A stretch of 42,154 bases of DNA from an uncultured Acidimicrobiales bacterium (GTDB lineage: Bacteria > Actinomycetota > Acidimicrobiia > Acidimicrobiales > SHLQ01): positions 1 through 42,154 of the forward strand of contig CALLQB010000061.1 in the NCBI GenBank assembly GCA_938015295.1. The letters run 5' to 3'. Shown piece by piece: positions 26,409 through 33,984 of the stretch (positions are counted from its first letter, which is position 1; each line of letters opens with the position of its first letter). Below the pieces are notes generated by a model that saw nothing but the letters and a program-made list of their open reading frames with translations, searched no databases and was not told the origin of the DNA. The position numbers and the translations under genes were made by a program.

Positions 26409-27359
26409 ATGGAACTGGACCAACAAGAAGTGTCGACCGCGGCGGTAGACCACCCAACAACACGGGTGGTGATGATCGACGACCAGCCGGCGTACACCGA
26501 AGCGCTGGGCCTTGCGTTCTCCCTTACCGATGACCTTGAAGTAGTCGGCCAATCAAACCGCGGCGGTGCCGGGGTCGAGATGGCACTCGACCTGCAACCC
26601 GACCTTGTGCTCTGTGACTACCGGCTTCGGGGCGAGAGCTCGGGAACGGTGTACGCCTCGCAACTTCGCGACAGAGGCTTCACCGGCCCGATCGTCATTC
26701 TCACCGGCTACGCAGCCTCGCAGGTCGTTGAAGAGGCAGCGCTCATCAACGGCGTACTCGTGATGAGCAAGGACCTCGCACTCGACGAGATTGTTCACCA
26801 ACTGCACGACGTGGTGACGACCGTTGATGTCACCGCCGTAGCGGTGCCATCGAGCTCTGCCAGCCCGGTCATTCCCAACGGCTTCCTGCCAACCCGAATT
26901 GAACAGCTTTCGCCGCGGCTTTCGCCAGAACAACTTGTCGCCCGTCGGCCTGCTCCCGAATATCGCAGCGTGGTAACTCTGATTGTTCTCAGTGCAATCG
27001 TGTTGATGGCCGCCGCGGTCACCATGTTTCGCGACATAGATCCGGCAAGTCGGACGCAGGTGTCGGGCAGCCGACTCGAGCAGCCCTACGTGATGATTGA
27101 CGGCACAACTGCACAAGCCCGAGTGCAGATATCGATCGACGGGCAGGTGGTACAAACATTCTCGGCCATCAGTCTGCCGACTACCGTTGCGCTCACTTTC
27201 GCCGAGCAGGATCTCGCCGCCGAGGTCGTCGTAGAAAATCTGAGTGCAAGCGGCTATGCAAGTTGCGAGATTGGCGGCACCACAAATGCTGCCGTGCAAA
27301 GCCGTACGAACAATGGTGCGCCCGCTGTGTGTCAGGCCGCTATTCAGGCTGGGGGGTAA
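26409..27359 (+). CDS. Receiver-domain protein with membrane anchor and MmpS-like outer domain
   Basis: A 316-residue protein with an order I do not recognise. Residues 18-138 are a response-regulator receiver domain with all phosphorylation residues: Asp24-Asp25, phospho-acceptor Asp70 (VLCDYRLRG), Thr99 and Lys121. No DNA-binding helix-turn-helix follows. A low-complexity linker (140-185) leads to one membrane helix (about 187-207). The last 105 residues would lie outside; they resemble the MmpS/immunoglobulin-like fold (RVQISIDGQVVQTFSAISLPTT, then AEVVVENLSASGYASCEI) with Cys286 and Cys308 able to form a disulfide. Phosphorylation inside might thus control something outside. No kinase gene is adjacent. 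The start is uncertain because no clear ribosome site is seen. It ends 6 bp from the convergent P450 gene. Confidence 0.75.
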   Translation: MELDQQEVSTAAVDHPTTRVVMIDDQPAYTEALGLAFSLTDDLEVVGQSNRGGAGVEMALDLQPDLVLCDYRLRGESSGTVYASQLRDRGFTGPIVILTGYAASQVVEEAALINGVLVMSKDLALDEIVHQLHDVVTTVDVTAVAVPSSSASPVIPNGFLPTRIEQLSPRLSPEQLVARRPAPEYRSVVTLIVLSAIVLMAAAVTMFRDIDPASRTQVSGSRLEQPYVMIDGTTAQARVQISIDGQVVQTFSAISLPTTVALTFAEQDLAAEVVVENLSASGYASCEIGGTTNAAVQSRTNNGAPAVCQAAIQAGG

Positions 27360-27365
27360 CCCGGT

Positions 27366-28634
27366 CTAGTGCCCTGCCTCTGGGGTAAACCTCACAGGCA
27401 GGGTCTTGGCCGAGTTCAGAAAGTTGCTGTGTGCCCGGGTAGCGGGGGCGGAGACCGCGATGTCGGGCAACCGGGTAAGCAACTCGGTAAGCATGATGCC
27501 AATCTGCATCCGGCCAAGCCGGGCGCCGAGACAAAAGTGTTGCCCAACCCCGAAGGCCAGATGCATGTTCGGCGAACGGGTCAGGTCGAAGTCGTGCGGG
27601 TTGTCGAGCACCGTGGCATCACGATTTGCCGACGGGTACCACAATAAGAGTTTGTCGCCTGCCTTGATTTCGGCGCCACCGAGCTGCGTGTCGACCGACG
27701 CAGTGCGCCGAAAGTGAAGTACTGGATTACCCCACCGGAGAACCTCTTCGATGAATCCGGGCAGATGTGTCGGAAGGTCCGAGAGCAGCAACTCTCTTTG
27801 CTCGGGGAAGGCCGACAACGCTTCCATCGATGCGGTTAGCGAGGACCGGGTGGTTTCGTTGCCAGCGATCAGCAAGAGAAACCACAGGTGAATGATGGTT
27901 TCGGTTTCGAGTGGCTCGCCGTTGATCTCGGCCTGCACGAAGGTGCTGACGAGATCGTCTCCAGGGTTCTTGCGCTTGTTTTCGATGATGTTGCGGCCAT
28001 AAGCAAACAGCTCGTCTTTGGCTTGGAGAAAGTCGGCGATGGTGCCACCGAAGTCGGGGTCGTGGTTGCCGATGATTGCATTGGTCCAGCCATAAAAGAG
28101 GCCACGGTCTTCGGGAGCGACCCCCATGAGGTGCGAAAGGACAAGTAGGGGAAGATCCGACGCAACCTCGTCGACAAAATCGATTTCGTTCTTGTGGGCG
28201 ATCTTGTCGACGGTGTCTCGGGCAAACCCCTCGACGGCAGATCGAAGCTTCGCCACGCCATGGCTGCTGAACGGATCTCGCACCGCTCGGCGAAGGTGCG
28301 TGTGATCGGGCGGATCCTGGGCCATCAAGTTGAGCCGGGTTTCTTCGAGCACTGCGCCGGTGATGTCGGCGCCCGTGAAACCTCCGAGCCAACTCGAGTA
28401 CACGTCGGGGTTGGTTGAAACCTCGTGGATATCGGCGTGGGTGGTCACACACCAGAAGCCCGGCCCCGGCTTCTTTCCCTCGCGCCGCGGCTTTTCGGGG
28501 TGGAACGCAACCGGAGCCTCGGCCCGCAGTTGCGCAAACGCCTCATAGGGAGGTCCATCGGCGAACGTGGATGGGTCCCACAGATCGACATCGATGAAGT
28601 CGGGTGCGTAGGGAGTTCGCTTGATGTCGCTCAT
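27366..28634 (-). CDS. Cytochrome P450, second copy
   Basis: A 422-residue soluble P450. Key parts: I-helix AGNETTR, ExxR in EEVLRWGNPVLHFRR, haem loop FGVGQHFCLG with Cys368. It is similar in plan to the P450 at 14981 (both have the FRRTA(S/L)VDT stretch) but clearly diverged. The ATG at 28634 overlaps the stop of the upstream sulfatase (ATGA), so translation is coupled. The longer open frame would lie inside the sulfatase gene and is rejected. A sulfated hydrophobic substrate is inferred from this pairing. Confidence 0.93.
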   Translation of the reverse strand: MSDIKRTPYAPDFIDVDLWDPSTFADGPPYEAFAQLRAEAPVAFHPEKPRREGKKPGPGFWCVTTHADIHEVSTNPDVYSSWLGGFTGADITGAVLEETRLNLMAQDPPDHTHLRRAVRDPFSSHGVAKLRSAVEGFARDTVDKIAHKNEIDFVDEVASDLPLLVLSHLMGVAPEDRGLFYGWTNAIIGNHDPDFGGTIADFLQAKDELFAYGRNIIENKRKNPGDDLVSTFVQAEINGEPLETETIIHLWFLLLIAGNETTRSSLTASMEALSAFPEQRELLLSDLPTHLPGFIEEVLRWGNPVLHFRRTASVDTQLGGAEIKAGDKLLLWYPSANRDATVLDNPHDFDLTRSPNMHLAFGVGQHFCLGARLGRMQIGIMLTELLTRLPDIAVSAPATRAHSNFLNSAKTLPVRFTPEAGH

Positions 28635-30133
28635 GAATGTGTGGTGTCTCCAAAGTCGGCGGCTTCGTAGCCCTTCAGCCTCTCGAAGAGTTGCTGCAAT
28701 TCTTTTGACCGCCCAGCATCGTTCGCCAGGTTGGTCAGTTCGTGAGGGTCGCTGGTTGCGTCGTACCACTCGTGCTCTTGTTGGTCGAAGTCGGCGTCGA
28801 CCTTCACCTGCTTGGGAACTTCGTTGACGCTGCCGTCGCGCCGAATGCCGCCGCCGACGCCGTAGTAGCGGGCGTATTTGGTTTCACCATCGAAGAAGCC
28901 GCGCAACGCGTAGCGGCTATCGGCCAGCAGCGGAGATTGTGCAGAGTCCTGCGCGAACAACACGTAGTCGCGGACCGAGACCGCCGGGTCTTCGATGACC
29001 GGGCCGAGGTCGCGACCCTTCATGTCGCTCGTGTCGCCGCCTCCTGCGGCAACAATCGTGGCCGCTACGTCGACGCTCGACGACAAGGCTTTGGTAGAGA
29101 GCCCTGCACCTGCACTGACCCCTTGCGTGGCTGGCTTTACGATGAGTGGCACACCCATGACCTCGTCGTAGATGCACGGCAGCTTGGCTCGCAGACCGTG
29201 TGAACCCGCCGCATCGCCGTGGTCGCTGGTGTAGACGATCATCGTGTTGTCGTAGATGCCCAACTCGTCGAGTTTCGCGAGCAAGGTGGCAAGGCTTTCG
29301 TCGAGGCGCTGATGCAGCCAGGCGTAGTAGTCGAGGCCCCGAAGCCACGTGTCGTGATCGTCGGCCGAGATACTGCCGACGAAGTGCTCAGTGTTGCGCA
29401 CCGTCTGCCACGCTCGCTGAATGCCGGGTTTGGTGTCGAGGTCGTCGTGAAAGTTCGGCGGTAGCTCGTCGAAGAGGCGGTCGTAATCTTCGGGAGGCGC
29501 GGTGACGTCGACATCGCCGCCCAGCACGAAGTCTTGAATAAAGCCGAAGGCCTTCTTGTCGTCGGGGTTTGCGTCTTGATAGCTCAGATGGTCGATCGGA
29601 TACCACATGATGTCGTGCGGGTTCACCAGCGCAACGGTGAGCATCCATGGCTGTTCGCTGCCCGCTCGATCATCGAGCCACCGAGTCGCTTGACTGGCGA
29701 TAATTGGGTCGAAGTGCCGGCCGGTCCAGGCGTTGCCGGTGAAGTGTTTGTCGTTGCCCTCCCAACCGCCGTAGCCATAGTTGGCCATCGGGGGTGAATC
29801 TCCGTGGGAGAGATGCCACTTACCCACGTAAGCCGACTCGTAGCCGACATCGTTGAGGAGGCTCCCGATGGTCGGGATCGCCGGATCGAGCTGCACGTGG
29901 CTAGGAAAACTGACGTTGTTGACCACGCCGTGCTGGGCCAAATACTGGCCGGTATACAGACTGGCTCGAGATGGCGAACACGGCGATGCATGGGTGAAGT
30001 GTCGAGTGAACGACAAACCATCGGCACGCAACCGTTCGTGCGCTGGAAGGTCGACCTTGCCGTCGAGCCAGTCGTTGCGACGCTCTTCGTCCGAAACGAT
30101 GAACAAAATGTTGGGTCGGGAACTCTCGGCCAT
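28631..30133 (-). CDS. Sulfatase coupled to a P450
   Basis: A 500-residue type I sulfatase with no signal peptide. Metal-site start PNILFIVSDEERRNDW, formylglycine motif CSPSR (Cys52), GKWHLSHGD, NPHDIMWYP and TSDHGDAAGSHGLRAK are intact. It lacks the choline-sulfatase tail, so a different ester is expected. The stop overlaps the P450 start by 4 nt. A TAGGGT -10 element ends 6 nt before the ATG, so transcription probably begins at the start codon. The gene diverges from creatinase across 100 bp. Confidence 0.9.
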   Translation of the reverse strand: MAESSRPNILFIVSDEERRNDWLDGKVDLPAHERLRADGLSFTRHFTHASPCSPSRASLYTGQYLAQHGVVNNVSFPSHVQLDPAIPTIGSLLNDVGYESAYVGKWHLSHGDSPPMANYGYGGWEGNDKHFTGNAWTGRHFDPIIASQATRWLDDRAGSEQPWMLTVALVNPHDIMWYPIDHLSYQDANPDDKKAFGFIQDFVLGGDVDVTAPPEDYDRLFDELPPNFHDDLDTKPGIQRAWQTVRNTEHFVGSISADDHDTWLRGLDYYAWLHQRLDESLATLLAKLDELGIYDNTMIVYTSDHGDAAGSHGLRAKLPCIYDEVMGVPLIVKPATQGVSAGAGLSTKALSSSVDVAATIVAAGGGDTSDMKGRDLGPVIEDPAVSVRDYVLFAQDSAQSPLLADSRYALRGFFDGETKYARYYGVGGGIRRDGSVNEVPKQVKVDADFDQQEHEWYDATSDPHELTNLANDAGRSKELQQLFERLKGYEAADFGDTTHS

Positions 30134-30139
30134 GTCGTG

Positions 30140-30145
30140 ACCCTA
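30140..30145 (-). promoter_or_regulatory. -10 element of sulfatase-P450 operon (leaderless)
   Basis: TAGGGT on the minus strand, 6 nt before the ATG at 30133, with no Shine-Dalgarno sequence. The remaining gap up to 30233 must also hold the creatinase promoter, for which TAGCTT at 30192-30197 is a weak candidate. Confidence 0.45.
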
Positions 30146-30233
30146 CGGGACAGCCGCGACCAGCGGTAACGCAAACATGAAAGGGGCTTGGTAGCTTTCG
30201 TGCCGCCACCCACAACGATCAAGGGGGATCGAT

Positions 30234-31460
30234 TTGGCTACGAATTCCAACGACATGCCGCGTCTTGTCACCTGGCACAACGGTGAAGCGGTTGCAGGAC
30301 CGTTCTCTGATGCGGAGATGGATCGCCGGCAGACACTGCTCCGCGAACATATGGCTGCCGAAAACGTCGACGCGACGTTGTTCACCTCGATGCACAACAT
30401 CGGCTATTTCTCCGGGTTTATCTATTGCTCGTTTGGGCGTCGCTACGGGTTCGTTGTCGACCACCACAAGGCGACCTCGATTGGCGCCGGGATCGATGGG
30501 GGGCAGCCGTCGCGCATGACGCACGGCGACAACATCACCTACACCGACTGGCGCAAAGACAATTTCTGGTTCGCGGTGCAGTCGCTCACCAAGGGGGTGA
30601 AGAGGCTTGGCGTCGAGTTCGATCACCTCACCGTCGACAACAAAGCACAACTCGAAGCAGCGCTTCCCGGTGTCGAACTCGTCGACGTGGGCATCGCCAC
30701 CATGTGGATGCGCACCATCAAGAGTCAAGAAGAGATCGATCACATCACGTTCGGAGCGCAGACCGCTGACGTTGGCGGACAAGCCTGTTTCGACGCGATC
30801 GCTGCGGGAGTACCTGAGCATGAGGTAGCGCTTGCTTCGACCCAGGCAATGATCCGCCACATCGCCGACAACTTCGATTTCGTCGAGTTGATGGATACCT
30901 GGACCTGGTTTCAATCCGGCATCAACACCGACGGTGCGCACAACCCGGTGACCAACAAGAAGATCGATGCTGGCGACATTCTCAGCATTAACTGTTTCCC
31001 GATGATCTTCGGCTACTACACCGCTCTCGAACGCACGCTTTTTTGCGAGTCGGCGAGTGACGAACACCTTCGCCTTTGGCAGATCAATGTCGACGTGCAC
31101 GAGGCCGGCCTCGATTTGATCAAACCCGGGGCTCGCTGCATGGACATCGCAACAGAACTGAACGACATCTACCGACAACACGATCTGCTTCAGTACCGGT
31201 CGTTTGGCTACGGCCACAGTTTCGGCGTGTTGAGCCACTACTACGGCCGTGAGGCCGGCGTTGAATTGCGCGAAGACATCGACACCGAATTGGTGCCAGG
31301 CATGGTGGTGTCGATGGAGCCGATGATCATGATCCCCGAAGGCCAGCCGGGTGCGGGTGGCTATCGCGAACACGACATCCTGGTGATCACGGGTGATGGA
31401 GCGGTGAACATCACCGGGTTTCCGTATGGGCCCGAACACAACATTGTTCCGGCGAGCTAA
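30234..31460 (+). CDS. Creatinase (creatine amidinohydrolase)
   Basis: A 408-residue pita-bread-fold enzyme that hydrolyses creatine to sarcosine and urea. It follows the Pseudomonas creatinase sequence, as I remember it, almost end to end: FTSMHNIGYFSGFIYCSFGR, IGAGIDGGQPSRMTHGDNITYTDW, ELMDTWTWFQSGINTDGAHNPVT, FGYGHSFGVLSHYYGREAG and MVVSMEPMIMIPEG. The catalytic His of the NTDGAHN motif is at about 236, matching His232. The fold is that of M24 peptidases, but the metal ligands are replaced, as expected. The TTG at 30234 is chosen because AGGGGG precedes it by 6 nt; an ATG seven codons later is possible. No creatininase gene is in the window. Product sarcosine could feed the dehydrogenase at 38364. 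Confidence 0.92.
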   Translation: MATNSNDMPRLVTWHNGEAVAGPFSDAEMDRRQTLLREHMAAENVDATLFTSMHNIGYFSGFIYCSFGRRYGFVVDHHKATSIGAGIDGGQPSRMTHGDNITYTDWRKDNFWFAVQSLTKGVKRLGVEFDHLTVDNKAQLEAALPGVELVDVGIATMWMRTIKSQEEIDHITFGAQTADVGGQACFDAIAAGVPEHEVALASTQAMIRHIADNFDFVELMDTWTWFQSGINTDGAHNPVTNKKIDAGDILSINCFPMIFGYYTALERTLFCESASDEHLRLWQINVDVHEAGLDLIKPGARCMDIATELNDIYRQHDLLQYRSFGYGHSFGVLSHYYGREAGVELREDIDTELVPGMVVSMEPMIMIPEGQPGAGGYREHDILVITGDGAVNITGFPYGPEHNIVPAS

Positions 31461-31551
31461 GTGTTCCGGCACGCTACATTTCCCCGACGCGCGAGGCGTC
31501 GAACGAAAGGCTTCACCAGCGCCTTGCTAGGGGCTAGCCCCACCCGGGTCG

Positions 31552-31557
31552 TACCAT
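31552..31557 (+). promoter_or_regulatory. -10 element of first Cys-knuckle paralogue (leaderless)
   Basis: TACCAT lies exactly 7 nt before the ATG at 31565. Upstream, GGGGCTAGCCCC (31530-31541) is a perfect 12-bp palindrome in the -35 region and may be an operator. Confidence 0.5.
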
Positions 31558-31564
31558 CGTCGCT

Positions 31565-32806
31565 ATGACCAACCGAGCGTGCGCAACCTGTGGACAACCA
31601 CAGGTTGCCGCGCGCGGCACCGCGGTTGTCGATATCGCGTTGACACCGCTCACCGGCGAGCCAGTGCAGCCCGATCCGGTTGGACAGTTCACGCCCGTCG
31701 TCAGCGACGACGGGCGCGAAGGTGGCGTCAACGGCTGGTTGTTGGCCTTGTTGACGGTTGTGGTGTTGGCCGTCGGCTTTGTTGTCTTGCGTGCCGACGG
31801 CGACGATTCCCCCGGGGGCGACGCGACAGACACCACAGACGATGCGGCGAGTCCGGTCGTCACTGTTGGTCCGTTCGATCGCGAGGTGACCTTCGCAACT
31901 CCTGAGGAGGTCGATGCACAGTCTGCGCTGCTGAGCGGACTCATTGGCGAGAATCGACTCGCGTACCTGGCTGCCGGAGGGGTTGTTGTGGTCGACCTCG
32001 AAGCGGGCAATGCCCCTACAGCAGAGTTTTCTCCCGAGAGTTTCAATCAGCTTTCGGTGTTCGAGGAACTCTCCGATTTTGTGCTGCTGAGTGAGGGCGA
32101 CACGACGTACGGCATCAAACGAAGCGAACTGGTCGTGCACCAACTGTCGAACAGCGGGCGGCTAGTCCCGACAGAAAAAGACGGCATCTTCTCCATCACC
32201 AGCGATCCGGCCGAGGTCTGGAGCCGAATGTTTGTTGCGACGTCGGCTGGCTTTTTCATGGCCGACCTTGCTGTGCCGAGGGATTCGACGTACGTCAATA
32301 TTTCAGGGCTCGGCACACTGGTTTCTCCGCCAACCGGTGGCACCTTTCTCGCAGGGATTGAGGGGTTCGAACCCTTCAGCGATCATCGAGTCATTGCCGG
32401 CACGCCAGAGGTGCGGGTTGAGCTTCGCTGTGGAGACTTCACCGCTGATTGCCTCGTTGTTCTGGCCGACAACGACGAGAACTGGAAGCAACTCCCCGAC
32501 GCCCTTGCAGGCGAGACGGGTGGCGTGTCGGTATCGCCGGATGGCCGCTGGATTCTCGTGACGAACTCGGGGTCCGACGCTGTCGCAGATACCGAACGCG
32601 ACCGGATGTATCCGATCGCCGGCGATCAACCAAAGGGCGAAGTGACCTGGTCGCCCGACTCAAAATTTGCCGTGTGGTTTGAGCCCTCGACCAACGAACC
32701 CCTTCTGCAGGTGTTGTATCCCGAACAGCAGGTCATCGAAAGCGTCGACCTAGGTGACCTTGGCGCGGCCGACCGCGTAGGCGACAGCATCGTGGTGTTT
32801 TCGTGA
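31565..32806 (+). CDS. Single-pass membrane protein with N-terminal CxxC knuckle, paralogue 1
   Basis: A 413-residue protein of unknown function. The start carries one CxxC knuckle (Cys6, Cys9 in CATCGQ), half of a zinc ribbon. After about 45 cytoplasmic residues a membrane helix (NGWLLALLTVVVLAVGFVVL, about 55-74) is followed by an acidic linker and a 300-residue outer part with repeated beta-rich blades (LAYLAAGGVVVVDLEAG; VSPDGRWILVTNSG; TWSPDSKFAVWFEP), resembling a WD40-like or TolB-type propeller. Cysteine pair CGDFTADC may be a disulfide. The stop overlaps the next gene (GTGA), a paralogue of the same plan. A perfect hairpin lies inside the first 15 codons. Confidence 0.8.
   Translation: MTNRACATCGQPQVAARGTAVVDIALTPLTGEPVQPDPVGQFTPVVSDDGREGGVNGWLLALLTVVVLAVGFVVLRADGDDSPGGDATDTTDDAASPVVTVGPFDREVTFATPEEVDAQSALLSGLIGENRLAYLAAGGVVVVDLEAGNAPTAEFSPESFNQLSVFEELSDFVLLSEGDTTYGIKRSELVVHQLSNSGRLVPTEKDGIFSITSDPAEVWSRMFVATSAGFFMADLAVPRDSTYVNISGLGTLVSPPTGGTFLAGIEGFEPFSDHRVIAGTPEVRVELRCGDFTADCLVVLADNDENWKQLPDALAGETGGVSVSPDGRWILVTNSGSDAVADTERDRMYPIAGDQPKGEVTWSPDSKFAVWFEPSTNEPLLQVLYPEQQVIESVDLGDLGAADRVGDSIVVFS
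31583..31608 (+). other. Perfect 11-bp hairpin at the start of a coding region
   Basis: GCAACCTGTGG (31583-31593) pairs with 31598-31608 around the loop ACAA, covering codons 7-15 of the first Cys-knuckle gene. In a leaderless mRNA it would sit about 18 nt from the 5' end and could control initiation or stability. No T-tract follows, so it is not a terminator. Confidence 0.6.
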
Positions 32807-33984
32807 CGAACCAGTGTCCCGACTGTGGACAACGCTTGCTGGCGCCTGCCCCCGGGTCCGCGCCACCCGAATCCGGCGCTCGGTCGTTTGTCGCGACCCG
32901 GTACCTCTGGCGTCGGCTGCTTGCGGCTGCCGCCGGAGCTCTGGTGCTTGTGGTTGGTGCCGTCTGGGTCGCCGGCTTGTCGGACGACGGTTCCGGCGAG
33001 GCCGCGGCACCGGTGGGCGAGCCGCCTGAGGAAGTCGAACAGGCGAGCGACAGCCCGATCGAAGGTACCGCAACAGGTTCGTCAGCGACGGGACCGGAAG
33101 TTCGCACGGTCACGACAGCACCGGGCCTCGAGGGACGGGTCGCCTACCAATCCACCGAGGGATTGGTGATTCTCGATCTGGCCTCGGGCGAGGCTCACGT
33201 CTTTGCCGACCCCGTCCGGCCGGTCGGTATTACTGGAGGCTGGCTCTTGGTATCTGATGGCGAACGAAGTCTTCGAGTCGACCGCGCCGACCCCAGCACC
33301 CTGGTCGCAGTGTCGACCTACGGCGAGGTGGTACCCACCAACCTTTCGCGCATTGTGGCCATCATCTTTGACGACTCCAGCGAGGACGGTCGCCGAAACT
33401 CCGCGGTGCTGTCGTTCGATGGTGGTGTCATCGGGACCCCGGCGCAACTGCCGCTCGGGTCGACGGAACTTGCCGTGCCCGGGGTGGGGATCATCGTCGT
33501 TCTGCCCGATGGTGGTTCATACCTGGTGGGCAAGGAAGGCCTTGAGCGTCGATCTGTCCATCCGATCATCGCGGCAAGCGCTGGCTTCTGGATTGAAATG
33601 CGCTGTTCTAGCGATTTGTCCTGCCTGCCGTTTCTTGTCGATGCAGCGTCTGGCGCCGCCGACGTACTCGACGTTCCGCTTTCGGGACCGTTGAGCGTTT
33701 CTCCCGACGGTTCGGCTGTTTTGTTCACCGACCCATCGTGCGCCGCGTCGTCTGGACAGGCGTGCGTCGAGGTGACCGAGCAGGGTGTTCGCACGATCGG
33801 TCTCGATCTTGCTGGGCTGCCGGCATGGCTCGACGATGCCTCATCGTTTGCGTGGTTAAGCGATCGCGGACGAGTGCTGCAGATTGTCGACAACTCGGCC
33901 GAGGCCGAGGTGATTTCGCTCAACCTGCGGTCGATTGGACTACCTCCGGCGGCGGTCGCCGACCTGGTGTACTACGACGGTTGA
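32803..33984 (+). CDS. Single-pass membrane protein with N-terminal CxxC knuckle, paralogue 2
   Basis: A 393-residue protein of unknown function, paralogous to the preceding one. It has one CxxC (Cys5, Cys8 in CPDCGQ), a membrane helix (LLAAAAGALVLVVGAVWVAGL, about 39-59), an acidic linker, and a beta-rich outer part with blade-like strands (RVAYQSTEGLVILDLASGEAHVF; LSVSPDGSAVLFTDPS). Cysteines CSSDLSC match the position of CGDFTADC in paralogue 1. The GTG start overlaps the upstream stop by 4 nt, so expression is tightly coupled. Its last 65 bp overlap the end of the MFS gene on the other strand; alignment of the two C-termini (VISLNLRSIGL with VIESVDLGDLG) supports that the overlapped tail is real. 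Confidence 0.8.
   Translation: MTNQCPDCGQRLLAPAPGSAPPESGARSFVATRYLWRRLLAAAAGALVLVVGAVWVAGLSDDGSGEAAAPVGEPPEEVEQASDSPIEGTATGSSATGPEVRTVTTAPGLEGRVAYQSTEGLVILDLASGEAHVFADPVRPVGITGGWLLVSDGERSLRVDRADPSTLVAVSTYGEVVPTNLSRIVAIIFDDSSEDGRRNSAVLSFDGGVIGTPAQLPLGSTELAVPGVGIIVVLPDGGSYLVGKEGLERRSVHPIIAASAGFWIEMRCSSDLSCLPFLVDAASGAADVLDVPLSGPLSVSPDGSAVLFTDPSCAASSGQACVEVTEQGVRTIGLDLAGLPAWLDDASSFAWLSDRGRVLQIVDNSAEAEVISLNLRSIGLPPAAVADLVYYDG

Noticed and set aside
30219..31472. Long antisense open frame (417 codons) opposite creatinase
   Set aside because: It mirrors a clearly identified gene, has a composition rich in His, Val and Arg with no recognisable domain, and is explained by the low stop-codon density of high-G+C DNA.
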